NCBI GenBank assembly: GCA_017399685.1 | Contig: JAFQBM010000040.1 | Span: 248,001 to 312,000 of the forward strand | DNA length: 64,000 nucleotides | Source of the DNA: Lachnospiraceae bacterium | GTDB lineage: Bacteria; Bacillota; Clostridia; Lachnospirales; Lachnospiraceae | Reading direction: 5' to 3' | Shown here: one piece after another, positions 1-9,132 of the stretch | Numbering within the stretch: the first letter of the stretch is position 1 | Layout of the letters: each line of letters opens with the position of its first letter | Position numbers and translations under genes: made by a program | Notes under the pieces: model-generated | Databases searched by the model: none | Told to the model about the DNA's origin: nothing | Seen by the model: only the letters and a program-made list of their open reading frames with translations

Positions 1-1359
1 AGTAAAGGATTTTACTCATTAGATGAAGTTACTATTTTGTCAAATATGAGTGAAGATGTGATTGAAAGATATGATGCTTGTGGTGGTTGGGAAACCATTC
101 AACATCAGATAGATATTATAAATGAAAAGAATTTTGATACTTACATAGATATTTTGTACCGAGAAAACATTCTACTACACATGCATAGAGATGGGTTTAA
201 CTTACTTAAAGAGATAGATGCTAATGGTAAAAGTATTGTACCACTTACTATGTTTAGAAAAATGAGTGCAGAAGAAGTAACTGATTGGTATGAAGCAAGA
301 CTTAGTTCATACGGAACAGGTTATTCAAGCAAGATTATCGAGGAAGAGGAAATTGACTTCGATGACGAATTTATTGAAAACTGTCAAGAAGGTTTAGAAA
401 ATGGTGTTCCATTTGACATTGCAGGTTATGACGTAAATGGGGAAGAGATGAATTGTTTTCCATTCTTGTCAAGACAAGTAAACGGACTTCTTGAAGGTAC
501 ATTAACAATGATGGGTGGTTATAGCAGCACTGGTAAATCTACTTGGTGGGTTACAGTTATTATGGCTTTGCTCAATTATGACAGAAAGATTTTAATCATT
601 TCTAATGAGGAGAGCGTTAAGAAGTTTAAAATCAAGTTCATGGTTTGGCTTTTGGGTAAGAGAAATAGGTATTTTAAACTTACAAAAAAGAAAATGATGA
701 GTGGTGATTTGACAGAAGAAGATAAGAAACAGTTGGCATCAGTTCAGAAGTATTGGAGAGAGAATTATAAAGGTAGAGTTAAATTCATTGCGATTGCAGA
801 TGCCAATATGTCTACAGTGAAGAAAAAGATAAGAGAAAATGTGTTGAGATATGGATACGACACTGTATTATACGACACATTTAAACTTGATTTCGATTCA
901 GCAGGCAATACAAGACAAGATTTGTCCTTGATAAAAGACAGTCGTGAGCTTGATGCATTATGCAAGAAATACAACATTATTGGACTTGCATCACTTCAGC
1001 TGGCAATTAACACTATTGGTAAATTATTCCTTGATAGTTCTGTTTTGTCGAATAGTAAACAGATAAAAGAGGTATTAGAAGGTTTATACCTTATGAGAAA
1101 TGTTTATGATGAAGAGCTAGACCCTAAGAGTAAATACTATTGTAAACCTTTTAGACTGAAAAAAGTTAATGACAAATGGATTGAAGAAGAATATCAACCA
1201 GACCGCAATGCTGTGTGGAGGATGATTTTTCCTGACAAAACGAGGTCTGGTGCAAACTCAAGCGATACAGGCGTGGCATATTTGCTTAAATTCTCAGGCG
1301 ACCATGCGATATTCAGAGAGGTTGCACAGTGTCGCCCTAGACATGGAGAAATAAGATAA
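1..1359 (+). CDS. DnaB-type replicative helicase (5' end outside window)
   Basis: The reading frame is open from the first base, so the gene starts before the window; the visible part is 452 residues. It is a RecA-fold, DnaB-like hexameric helicase that would unwind DNA at the element's replication fork. A Walker A motif (GGYSSTGKST) is coded near base 515 and a Walker B-like strand (YDTVLYDTFKLD) near 860. The DnaB C-terminal ATPase follows an N-terminal region with no recognisable motif. A primase gene begins 16 bases downstream, which supports a phage primosome. The Met at position 46 is internal and unlikely to be the start. SPbeta YorI has this role in the same gene order. Confidence 0.85.
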   Translation, partial: SKGFYSLDEVTILSNMSEDVIERYDACGGWETIQHQIDIINEKNFDTYIDILYRENILLHMHRDGFNLLKEIDANGKSIVPLTMFRKMSAEEVTDWYEARLSSYGTGYSSKIIEEEEIDFDDEFIENCQEGLENGVPFDIAGYDVNGEEMNCFPFLSRQVNGLLEGTLTMMGGYSSTGKSTWWVTVIMALLNYDRKILIISNEESVKKFKIKFMVWLLGKRNRYFKLTKKKMMSGDLTEEDKKQLASVQKYWRENYKGRVKFIAIADANMSTVKKKIRENVLRYGYDTVLYDTFKLDFDSAGNTRQDLSLIKDSRELDALCKKYNIIGLASLQLAINTIGKLFLDSSVLSNSKQIKEVLEGLYLMRNVYDEELDPKSKYYCKPFRLKKVNDKWIEEEYQPDRNAVWRMIFPDKTRSGANSSDTGVAYLLKFSGDHAIFREVAQCRPRHGEIR

Positions 1360-1375
1360 AGGAGAGTGAAAGGAC

Positions 1376-2404
1376 TTGCTGAAAGAGATAAAAAAAGAAT
1401 TACTTAATCAGCCTGAAAAGCTAAAAGAAGTGTTGGAACATTACAATTTTCATAATGTAATTATCCATCAATCATATATCTCTTTTGGTAGGTCTGTTGA
1501 TTCTTCTAAAAAATCCATAGTTATAAGGTTAACCAACAACGACTACCTTTATGTAAAAGATTATGCCAGAAATATTCAAAAGGATTTATTTACATATATA
1601 GGTGAACAAAGGTTATCTGATTTTTCAGAAATATTATCTACTGTTAAGTTAATTCTGAATATAACAGATTACTATGATTTCTTTGGGGATAGAGGAATAT
1701 TTGGTGGATTCTATGAACGTATTAGAAAAAGAAATATAAGCAAAATCAATACTTATGATGAATCAATATTGGATAAATACAAAATGTATGGTAATGCAAG
1801 ATTTGTTAAAGACCATATTTCCATAGATGCTCAACAATTCTTTGGTATTAGATATGATGTGGAATCACAAGGTATTGTCATCCCTATACGAAATCAGTTA
1901 GGACAGCTTATGGGCGTAAAGGTGCGTTGTAATTACGAAATAGAAGATGGAGAGATGAAATATTATTATCTTGTACCTTGCGCTATGTCTCAAACATTGT
2001 ATGGCTATTCACAGAATTACAACCATCTTGTAGAAAATACAGTATATATCTTGGAAAGTGAAAAATCAGTAATGCAGTGTTATTCGTATGGAATAAGAAA
2101 TTGTGTAGCATTAGGAAGTGGTTCTATTAGTAACAAGCAAGTGCAAATGCTATTTGAATTAAATCCTAAGAAGATAATCTTTCTACATGATACAGGATTT
2201 AAGCAAGAGTACTTTGATAGAAATATTGCTATGATAAAAAACTATTCGAGATTTTCAGAGGTTGAAATTGGATATTGGGATTACGTTGGTAAGGATTACG
2301 AAGATAAGGTTTCTCCATCAGATTTGGGGAAGGTTAAATTTGAACAGATTATTAACACAGAGATAAAAATGATTGGAGATGAGATTGACGAAGACGAATT
2401 ATAA
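1376..2404 (+). CDS. TOPRIM-domain DNA primase, phage type
   Basis: The protein has 342 residues and a TTG start at 1376 preceded by AAAGGA. It should make RNA primers for the element's DNA replication. The TOPRIM signature is visible as YILESEKS (conserved Glu) followed by GSGSIS, with the acidic strand FLHDTGF after it. It lacks the CHC2 zinc finger of bacterial DnaG, so it is a minimal phage primase, as with SPbeta YorJ. It lies between the helicase and RecJ genes. Its 3' end overlaps the HNH gene at 2373 by 32 bases. The TOPRIM assignment is confident; activity is inferred. Confidence 0.8.
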   Translation: MLKEIKKELLNQPEKLKEVLEHYNFHNVIIHQSYISFGRSVDSSKKSIVIRLTNNDYLYVKDYARNIQKDLFTYIGEQRLSDFSEILSTVKLILNITDYYDFFGDRGIFGGFYERIRKRNISKINTYDESILDKYKMYGNARFVKDHISIDAQQFFGIRYDVESQGIVIPIRNQLGQLMGVKVRCNYEIEDGEMKYYYLVPCAMSQTLYGYSQNYNHLVENTVYILESEKSVMQCYSYGIRNCVALGSGSISNKQVQMLFELNPKKIIFLHDTGFKQEYFDRNIAMIKNYSRFSEVEIGYWDYVGKDYEDKVSPSDLGKVKFEQIINTEIKMIGDEIDEDEL

Positions 2405-3146
2405 AAATTTAACAGGACAACGATTTGGTAGATTGGTGGCAGTTCGTAGAGTAGAAGACCATATTCAATCCAATGGTAAGAAAGAAGTTCAATGGCTATG
2501 CAACTGTGATTGTGGTGGTGAAATTGTAGTCAGAAGAAGTCATTTACAATCAGGTGGTACTCAATCATGTGGCTGTTTAAAAAGAGAGCAGACAATAGAA
2601 TTTAACAAAACAACAAAAAATAAACAAAATTGTTACGACTTGTCTGGCGACTATGGTATAGGGTGGACTACAAATACTAATGATGAATTTTACTTTGACT
2701 TGGAGGACTATGACAAAATTAAAGATTATTGTTGGAGTGCCCATATAAATTCACACGGATATAAGTCACTAGAAGCTAGAGATAATAATAAAAAAGACCA
2801 TATTATAAAATTTCAATGGGCTATCTTAGGAAAGGATTATGACCATATTAATAGAAACCCATTGGACAACAGAAAGAGTAATTTAAGAAATGCAACATTA
2901 ATGGACAATAATCGAAACCACTCATTAAGAAAAGATAATACTAGCGGTGTCTCAGGGGTTAATTGGCATAAAAAAATGTGCAAATGGGTTGCAAGAATTA
3001 ATAATAATGAAAGTAAAAGAATTTTGCTAGGATATTTTGATGATATCAATGATGCTATTAAGGCTCGACTACAAGCAGAGAAGAAATATTATGGGGAGTT
3101 CGCACCACAACAACATTTGTATAAGGAGTATGGAATTAATGGATAA
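2373..3146 (+). CDS. Free-standing HNH homing endonuclease with AP2-like domain
   Basis: About 257 residues. There are three parts: an N-terminal module (GQRFGRLVAV, then CNCDCGG and SCGC, probably a zinc-binding fold), a central HNH nuclease (DHINRNPLDNRKSNLRNAT), and a C-terminal AP2-like DNA-binding repeat (GVSGVNWHKK... GYFDD). This is the usual plan of phage-borne homing endonucleases. It sits between primase and recJ, overlapping both (32 and 8 bases), as expected for an intruder that landed without disturbing neighbours. The start is uncertain: TTG at 2373, ATG at 2379, or TTG at 2385, which has GGAG six bases upstream. A relative lies at 15889-16659. Confidence 0.82.
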   Translation: MEMRLTKTNYKNLTGQRFGRLVAVRRVEDHIQSNGKKEVQWLCNCDCGGEIVVRRSHLQSGGTQSCGCLKREQTIEFNKTTKNKQNCYDLSGDYGIGWTTNTNDEFYFDLEDYDKIKDYCWSAHINSHGYKSLEARDNNKKDHIIKFQWAILGKDYDHINRNPLDNRKSNLRNATLMDNNRNHSLRKDNTSGVSGVNWHKKMCKWVARINNNESKRILLGYFDDINDAIKARLQAEKKYYGEFAPQQHLYKEYGING

Positions 3147-4752
3147 AAAATACAAAGTTCTTTTTGATGGTCGTGGATTATACGAACAAGAGATAATAGA
3201 TGTAATCTTAGAAAACAGAGGAATTAAGGATGTTGACCATTTTTTAAATCCTAAAAAAGAAGATTTATTACCACTAAATTCTTTATATAAAATTGATGAA
3301 GCAAGGCAAGTTGTAGAGGAAGGCATAGATTCTGATAAATCTTTTGGAATTTTCTTTGATGTTGACCTAGATGGTGTTTCATCTGGAGCTATTATGACAA
3401 GATATTTGAGGAACTACACTGATAGAGTTTCTTCCTATATTAATACAGGCAAAGCTCACGGACTTATTGAACAAGATTTAGAACAGTTTAATGGCATTGA
3501 TATCCTTATTGTTGTGGATAGTTTGGACAAGAATACAAGTCAATATGAAGAATTACATAATAGAGGAGTTCAAATTATTGTCCTTGACCACCACGCAATA
3601 GACTCAAATGTTGATTATGACAAGTATGTGACTTTAGTAAGTTCACAGAGAGAATATGATAATCCGAACCTATCAGGTGCAGGTGTTGTGTGGAAGTTCT
3701 GCAAGTATTTAGATGAATACTTTATGAATGACTATGCTGATGAATATGTGGATTTAGCTGCTTGTGGTATCTTGGCAGATGTTTGTGATGTATCTGAAGA
3801 TAGTAAAGAGAACAGATATATTGTAAGTCAAGGGTTGAAGAACCTTAAAAATCCAGCAGTTAAGAAGATTGTTGGTAGTTATGAGTTTAACAGTAAGGCT
3901 ATTTTGTTTAGTGTAGCACCTTTAATCAATGCTTGTTGTCGTATAGGTAGAAATAATATTGCGATGCAGTTATTTTTATCAAATGAGAATAAAGAGGTCT
4001 TGGCACTGAAAAAGCAGTTGGAAGAGTGTAAAGAGATTCAAGCAAGTGAATTAGAAAGAATTTTACCAAGTGTATATGAAGATTTTGATTCACAGAATGG
4101 AGAAGTATTATATACATTCATTGATACAGAATACGGTATTGGTGGTGTTATTGGTAATAAATGCTTAGAAATCTATAACAGACCAATGTTCATCTTAAAG
4201 GATTGTGGAGATAAATATTGTGGTTCAATGCGTTCTGTTGGTTATGGTGACTTTATGGCGTTGTGTAATAACACAGAATTAGCAGTGTTACATGGACATG
4301 AACAAGCTAGTGGTATTGAGGTTGAAAAGAACAAATTTGAAGAATTTATCAATGTGGTAAATCAACAGTTGTCCAGTATGGAGCAGACAACTTCTGACGA
4401 AATCGAGGTTGATTGTGAAATAAATATAGAAGATATGACTAGGACATTGGTTGATAAGGTCAAGGAAATTAACAAGATTAGTGGAGCTGGCTTCAAGCCA
4501 ATAACATTCAAAGTGGTAAATATTAATGAATATGGTATTGGTAGTTTTAAACAAGGCAAGCATTTGGTAATTACACCATCAGACTATATCCAGTTGATTG
4601 AGTGGAATACCAAAGCAGATTACGAAGCATTAGAAGACAATGCACTTATGAATGACCCAATTGAAGTTATAGGTGAGTTGGATTCAGGATTTTTTGCTAG
4701 AAAGTTTATGTTGAAGGTAATTATTTCAGATTTAAAGGTAGGTGTTGCATAG
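3139..4752 (+). CDS. RecJ-like single-strand exonuclease (DHH/DHHA1)
   Basis: The DHH family is recognised from VDLDGVSSG near residue 72 and LDHHAID near residue 150, with GAGVVWKF and a DHHA1-like segment (LHGHEQASG) further on. Members degrade single-stranded DNA 5' to 3'. The ATG at 3139 is chosen because AAGGAG lies ten bases before it; it overlaps the HNH stop by eight bases. The frame is open further upstream, but that part lies inside the HNH gene. Length is 537 residues, near typical RecJ. Its place between primase and polymerase matches SPbeta YorK, suggesting a replisome-linked exonuclease. Confidence 0.85.
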   Translation: MDKKYKVLFDGRGLYEQEIIDVILENRGIKDVDHFLNPKKEDLLPLNSLYKIDEARQVVEEGIDSDKSFGIFFDVDLDGVSSGAIMTRYLRNYTDRVSSYINTGKAHGLIEQDLEQFNGIDILIVVDSLDKNTSQYEELHNRGVQIIVLDHHAIDSNVDYDKYVTLVSSQREYDNPNLSGAGVVWKFCKYLDEYFMNDYADEYVDLAACGILADVCDVSEDSKENRYIVSQGLKNLKNPAVKKIVGSYEFNSKAILFSVAPLINACCRIGRNNIAMQLFLSNENKEVLALKKQLEECKEIQASELERILPSVYEDFDSQNGEVLYTFIDTEYGIGGVIGNKCLEIYNRPMFILKDCGDKYCGSMRSVGYGDFMALCNNTELAVLHGHEQASGIEVEKNKFEEFINVVNQQLSSMEQTTSDEIEVDCEINIEDMTRTLVDKVKEINKISGAGFKPITFKVVNINEYGIGSFKQGKHLVITPSDYIQLIEWNTKADYEALEDNALMNDPIEVIGELDSGFFARKFMLKVIISDLKVGVA

Positions 4753-7700
4753 CGTGTTTACACATTTACATGTCCATACTTTATACAGTTTGTTGGACGC
4801 AAATATAAAGTTGGATGAGTTATTTCAAAGAGTAAAAGAATTAGGACAAAAATCAATAGCTATTACTGACCACGGAAATATGTATGGAGCAGTGGAGTTT
4901 TATAAAACAGCTAAGAAGTATGGGATTAAGCCTATCATTGGATGTGAGTGTTATATTTGCTCAGATGTAACAATAATGAGCAAAGAAAATACCATGTACC
5001 ACCTAATCTTGCTTGCGAAAAATGAACAAGGTAGACAAAATTTACAACACTTAGTTAAAGAGTCTACACAGTATAAGTTTAATAAACGTCACAGAATAGA
5101 TTTCGGTATGCTTGAAAAATATCATGAAGGTCTTATATGTTTGAGTGCTTGTATGGCTGGCGAAGTATCAAGAGCATTGAGTAGTGGTAGTTTAGATAAA
5201 GCTGTTGAAATTGCTACAAAGTACAAGAATCTTTTTGGAGAAGACTATTACATAGAGTATCAAGCACACACTGAAACTGAGCAACAAAAATTGAATGAAC
5301 AGTTGGTACGATTAGCAACAATGTTAGACATCAAATATGTTGTAACTTGTGATGCACATTACTTAACACAAGAAGAACAGAAGTATCATAGTATCTTCGT
5401 AAAAATTGGACAGACAAGAGAAGTAGGCGAAATTTATAACGATTGTTATATTCAATCCGAAGAAGAGGTAATTGATAAGTGTAAAAGTACTGTTGCTTAT
5501 AATGAAAAAGCAATCCAAACTACACAAGAAATCGCAGACAAATGTAACGTTGATTACCCTCTTTCTGCACCGATTATCCCACATGCAAATATACCAAGTA
5601 ACTTTAAATCTGAACAAGCATATTTACAGTATTTGTGTAACAAAGGATTTAAAGATAAAGGGTTTGCTGATTGGAGTTATGAAGAGTGGAAACAGTATTT
5701 AACGCAAGTTGTTTATGACGAAAACGGTGTTGCTCACGAAAAGGAAATTATACATTTCGATTCTGTAAAAGAAATCGTAAAGATGTATAAAGACCGAGCA
5801 AAGTATGAAATTAATGCTGTTGTGAAAATGGGATTTGAAGGTTACTACCTATTAGTTCATAGTTATATTTCTTCCGCAAAACGTAGAGGTATTGCAAGAG
5901 GTAGTGCTGGTGGCTCTTTATTAGCTTTCTTATGTGGAATTGTAGATATTGACCCTATAAAGTATGGGCTTTATTTTGAACGTTTCATCGACGTAGGAGC
6001 TTTAGATTTATTAAAAACTAATCAGATTACTAAGAAAGAATTGAAAATTCCTGATGTTGATGCAGACTTTAGTCCAACAGATAGAGACAAAGTAATGAAA
6101 TTCATCATAGATACTTATGGCGAAAAGAATGTCGTATCTTTGGGAGTATTTCAGTATATTTGGGCGAAGGGTGCGATTAAGGATATTGGTCGTGTATTGG
6201 AAATCCCTTTTGAAGTAACTAATGAAATGACTAAGCTACTTGGAGATGAGACTATTGACGAAGCATTAGAAAGTGGAGTGTTGGACAATTACAAAGATGA
6301 TTATCCAGAATTGTTTGATTATGCCTCCCATTTAGCAGGATTGCCAAAATCATATGGCGTTCATCCTTGCGGTAAAGTCGTATGTATGCAAAACGCAGAT
6401 TATTATAATGCTTTAGAGTATGTGACAGATAAAGATGCATGGGCATTGCAAGGAGATATGCATACTGCTGACGACTTGGGACTTGTAAAAATTGACCTTC
6501 TTGGTCTGAGAACATTGGATGTAATTTATGATGTCTTAGATATGATTGGCGAAGATTATGATTTCATAGCACCACATAAAATAAATCTGTGTGACGAAAG
6601 AGTTTGGAGTGAGTTTGCAAAAGGTAACTCATTGCTAATATTTCAGTTTGAGTCACAAGGTATGAGACAGATGTTATCTGAGATGAAGTGTAACAGTATT
6701 GATAACTTATCGGCTGCGAATGCCTTATATAGACCAGGTTCTAAAGCGTATATTCCTAGTTATATAGCAAGAAAAAATGGCACAGAAGAGATTACATATC
6801 TTCATGAAGATTTAAAACCAATTCTTGAAAGTACATACGGAATTATTATTTATCAAGAGCAGTTGATTGAAATTGGTAGATTAGCCGGATTAAGAAATCC
6901 TGACGAATTGAGAAAAGCTACTGCAAAGAAAAAGCCAGAATTAATGGCAAAAATTGAACCAGAACTTAAAGGTGGTTTGATGAAACGTGGTTGGTCGCAA
7001 CAACAAGTAGATAAACTTTGGGAAGACATTCTTGTATTTGCGAAGTATTCGTTTAACAAATCACATAGTGCAGCGTATGCATTGACTGCTTATATTACGA
7101 TGTTTTTCAAAGTGTATTATCCTGTTGAGTTTATTACAGCATATATCAATTCTTATGATGGTGACACTAAGAAGATTTCAGAAGTCTTACAAGAAGCAAA
7201 ACGTTTAGGTGTGACATATAAGTTTGATGAATGGAGAAGTATTAAAGGAAGGACAACAAGACGAGATGACGTAGTTTATCTTGGAAGTGACACTATTAAA
7301 GGATTTGGTGCAAATGTTTCAGTTGGTTTAAACGAGGTTGGTAAAGGTCGGTATGAAAACTTCATAGAACTGATAAAAGCATTGGTAGAGAACTCTAATA
7401 TAGATAAGTCACAGATTGAAGTAATGATACGTTTGGATTTCTTTAGTACATATGGCAAACGAGCAAGACTGTTAAAAATCTATAAGTTGTTCAACGATGT
7501 TTATACTGCAAAAGTATTTAGTAAAGCAAAGTTGCCTGATATTAGAGAAGATATTATTAGGAAGTATTCAAGAGAAACTGCAAAACAATATAGAGATATT
7601 GATAGCGTAGGTTTGTTTAATGAGTTGTGTTCTTCTATAGAGGATAAGGACATTAGTCTAAAACGACAAATAAAAGACAAATTTGAATATCAAGGTGTCA

Positions 7701-7975
7701 TTGATTATATCAATCCAGATTTAAAGGATTACGCTTATGTATTAAAAACTGATACCAAGTATTCTCCAAAAGTTAAATTGTATTACTTCACAAATGGAGA
7801 AGTAGAAGTATGTAAGGTGTCTAAGAAAATATACGTAGACAACCCTATCAACGAAGGAGACATTCTTTATTTAGCTGATATTAAAAAGAAGTTTAAATTT
7901 GAAAAAGTCGGAGATGATTGGGTGCAAAATACGAGCGCATATGATACTTGGATAGAGAAGTATTTAATAAAGTAG
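4742..7975 (+). CDS. dnaE: DNA polymerase III alpha subunit, DnaE type
   Basis: A 1,077-residue C-family replicative polymerase. The N-terminal PHP domain shows THLHVHTLYSLLD and AITDHGNMYG. The palm carries ARGSAGGSLLAF and the catalytic PDVDADF. The downstream FNKSHSAAYA and the C-terminal region are also of DnaE type; there is no inserted 3'-5' exonuclease as in PolC. The start is ambiguous: GTG 4742 overlaps recJ, and GTG 4754 just after the recJ stop gives MFTHLHVHT, closer to cellular DnaE proteins. Phage-encoded DnaE is known in SPbeta (YorL), where it follows the RecJ-like gene as here. It should replicate the element without relying on host PolC. Confidence 0.92.
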   Translation: MLHSVFTHLHVHTLYSLLDANIKLDELFQRVKELGQKSIAITDHGNMYGAVEFYKTAKKYGIKPIIGCECYICSDVTIMSKENTMYHLILLAKNEQGRQNLQHLVKESTQYKFNKRHRIDFGMLEKYHEGLICLSACMAGEVSRALSSGSLDKAVEIATKYKNLFGEDYYIEYQAHTETEQQKLNEQLVRLATMLDIKYVVTCDAHYLTQEEQKYHSIFVKIGQTREVGEIYNDCYIQSEEEVIDKCKSTVAYNEKAIQTTQEIADKCNVDYPLSAPIIPHANIPSNFKSEQAYLQYLCNKGFKDKGFADWSYEEWKQYLTQVVYDENGVAHEKEIIHFDSVKEIVKMYKDRAKYEINAVVKMGFEGYYLLVHSYISSAKRRGIARGSAGGSLLAFLCGIVDIDPIKYGLYFERFIDVGALDLLKTNQITKKELKIPDVDADFSPTDRDKVMKFIIDTYGEKNVVSLGVFQYIWAKGAIKDIGRVLEIPFEVTNEMTKLLGDETIDEALESGVLDNYKDDYPELFDYASHLAGLPKSYGVHPCGKVVCMQNADYYNALEYVTDKDAWALQGDMHTADDLGLVKIDLLGLRTLDVIYDVLDMIGEDYDFIAPHKINLCDERVWSEFAKGNSLLIFQFESQGMRQMLSEMKCNSIDNLSAANALYRPGSKAYIPSYIARKNGTEEITYLHEDLKPILESTYGIIIYQEQLIEIGRLAGLRNPDELRKATAKKKPELMAKIEPELKGGLMKRGWSQQQVDKLWEDILVFAKYSFNKSHSAAYALTAYITMFFKVYYPVEFITAYINSYDGDTKKISEVLQEAKRLGVTYKFDEWRSIKGRTTRRDDVVYLGSDTIKGFGANVSVGLNEVGKGRYENFIELIKALVENSNIDKSQIEVMIRLDFFSTYGKRARLLKIYKLFNDVYTAKVFSKAKLPDIREDIIRKYSRETAKQYRDIDSVGLFNELCSSIEDKDISLKRQIKDKFEYQGVIDYINPDLKDYAYVLKTDTKYSPKVKLYYFTNGEVEVCKVSKKIYVDNPINEGDILYLADIKKKFKFEKVGDDWVQNTSAYDTWIEKYLIK

Positions 7976-7982
7976 GAGGATT

Positions 7983-8513
7983 ATGTTAAACAAGTTTAAA
8001 TACACAGACAAAGAAATGAATGAACTGATTTCTTCTATGATTATTCTAGTAGATTCTCGTGAGCAGAAAAATAGTCATATCACAGATAGTTTTGACAAGA
8101 ATAAGATTGCTTACAAAAAGAAAGCCCTTGATTATGGTGATTATTCTTTTCTTATTCCAGCAAATGAGAATTTATCAATACCAAGAGATTTATCGTTTGC
8201 AAGTGAAATTGTGGTCGAGAGAAAAGCGAATCTTGAAGAAATTAGTGGCAATCTAACAAATGGTCGAGACAGGTTTGAGAAAGAACTTTGTCTCGCACCA
8301 AAAACAAAAGTGTTACTGATAGAAAATGCAAGTTATGAAGATGTGGCAAAGGGTAATTATAATACCCAATATAATAAGAAATCATTTTTAGGCTCATTAC
8401 ATAGTTTTTGGTTTAAATACAATACGCCAATTATGTTTATGCCTGATAATTCGTACTCTGCATTGTTTATTAAGAAGTATTTTGAGTACTATTTGAAGAA
8501 CTATATAAGGTAA
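7983..8513 (+). CDS. ERCC4-family (XPF/Mus81-like) nuclease domain protein
   Basis: A 176-residue protein consisting essentially of one ERCC4 nuclease domain: IILVDSREQ at the N terminus, DYGDYSF, then VVERKANLEEISGN, corresponding to the GDxnERKx3D active site, here with E in place of the final D position. Such small stand-alone nucleases occur in phage replication and recombination modules and cut branched DNA. It starts 7 bases after the polymerase stop with AGGAGG before the ATG, so it is translated from the same message. Confidence 0.75.
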   Translation: MLNKFKYTDKEMNELISSMIILVDSREQKNSHITDSFDKNKIAYKKKALDYGDYSFLIPANENLSIPRDLSFASEIVVERKANLEEISGNLTNGRDRFEKELCLAPKTKVLLIENASYEDVAKGNYNTQYNKKSFLGSLHSFWFKYNTPIMFMPDNSYSALFIKKYFEYYLKNYIR

Positions 8514-8563
8514 AAATGGCAACAAAATAGGACTTTTATGATGATTTGAGAAAGGAGAAATAT

Positions 8564-8824
8564 ATGGGTAACTTTGAAGATATTTTCGGTGATTATTTCA
8601 ACGCATATAAAAATACATCAAAGTATAAAGATGAATCCATGCTAGAAATTACATTACGAAAGAAAGAGTTTGAACAGAATTTAGATGATATGTGGGCAAT
8701 TTACACAAGAGGTAACCCACAACAGATTATTGAGTATCAGAAAGGTGTTAACAATATCAAGAGTGCAGGACTTAAAGTTTTACGAAACCAACATGGTAAA
8801 CATAAAATTGTAACACCAAAGTAA
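8564..8824 (+). CDS. Hypothetical phage protein, 86 aa
   Basis: Not recognised. ATG 8564 is used because AAAGGAG precedes it. The protein is small, charged and mostly helical by composition, with a C-terminal basic stretch (NQHGKHKIV). No transmembrane segment or cysteine motif. It lies in the same run of genes as the replication proteins. Confidence 0.6.
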   Translation: MGNFEDIFGDYFNAYKNTSKYKDESMLEITLRKKEFEQNLDDMWAIYTRGNPQQIIEYQKGVNNIKSAGLKVLRNQHGKHKIVTPK

Positions 8825-8839
8825 AGGAGATTATTTAAT

Positions 8840-9079
8840 ATGATGTGTTTGTATTTTTATATTTTTTGTTTATACCTTAGTATAACAGGGGGTATTATCA
8901 CTAGTTTTGTAAAGGATTGGGGAGATTTATCCATATTCAATCCAAAAAGAAATTATGATAAATGGGAAACATTAAACTGGTTTGGAATTATAGTAATAAC
9001 ATTATTTTTGAATATAATTTTCATACCTTATGCTGTTATCTATTGGGTGTACATATTATTTACAATTGGCAGGAAATAA
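8840..9079 (+). CDS. Small membrane protein, 79 aa
   Basis: Function unknown. Two hydrophobic segments are visible: residues 2-22 (starting MMCLYFYIFCLYL) and about 48-75 (WFGIIVITLFLNIIFIPYAV), joined by a polar loop. It follows AAAGGAG and lies directly before another N-terminally anchored protein, so the pair may act at the membrane. Confidence 0.55.
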   Translation: MMCLYFYIFCLYLSITGGIITSFVKDWGDLSIFNPKRNYDKWETLNWFGIIVITLFLNIIFIPYAVIYWVYILFTIGRK

Positions 9080-9132
9080 AAGTGTTGGCGCACTAAAAGA
9101 AGTATTAATTAAAACATACAAAAGGAGAAATC

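Noticed and set aside
3037-3138. Upstream start of the RecJ-like gene
   Set aside because: It would lie wholly within the HNH gene; the ATG at 3139 has a well-placed AAGGAG.
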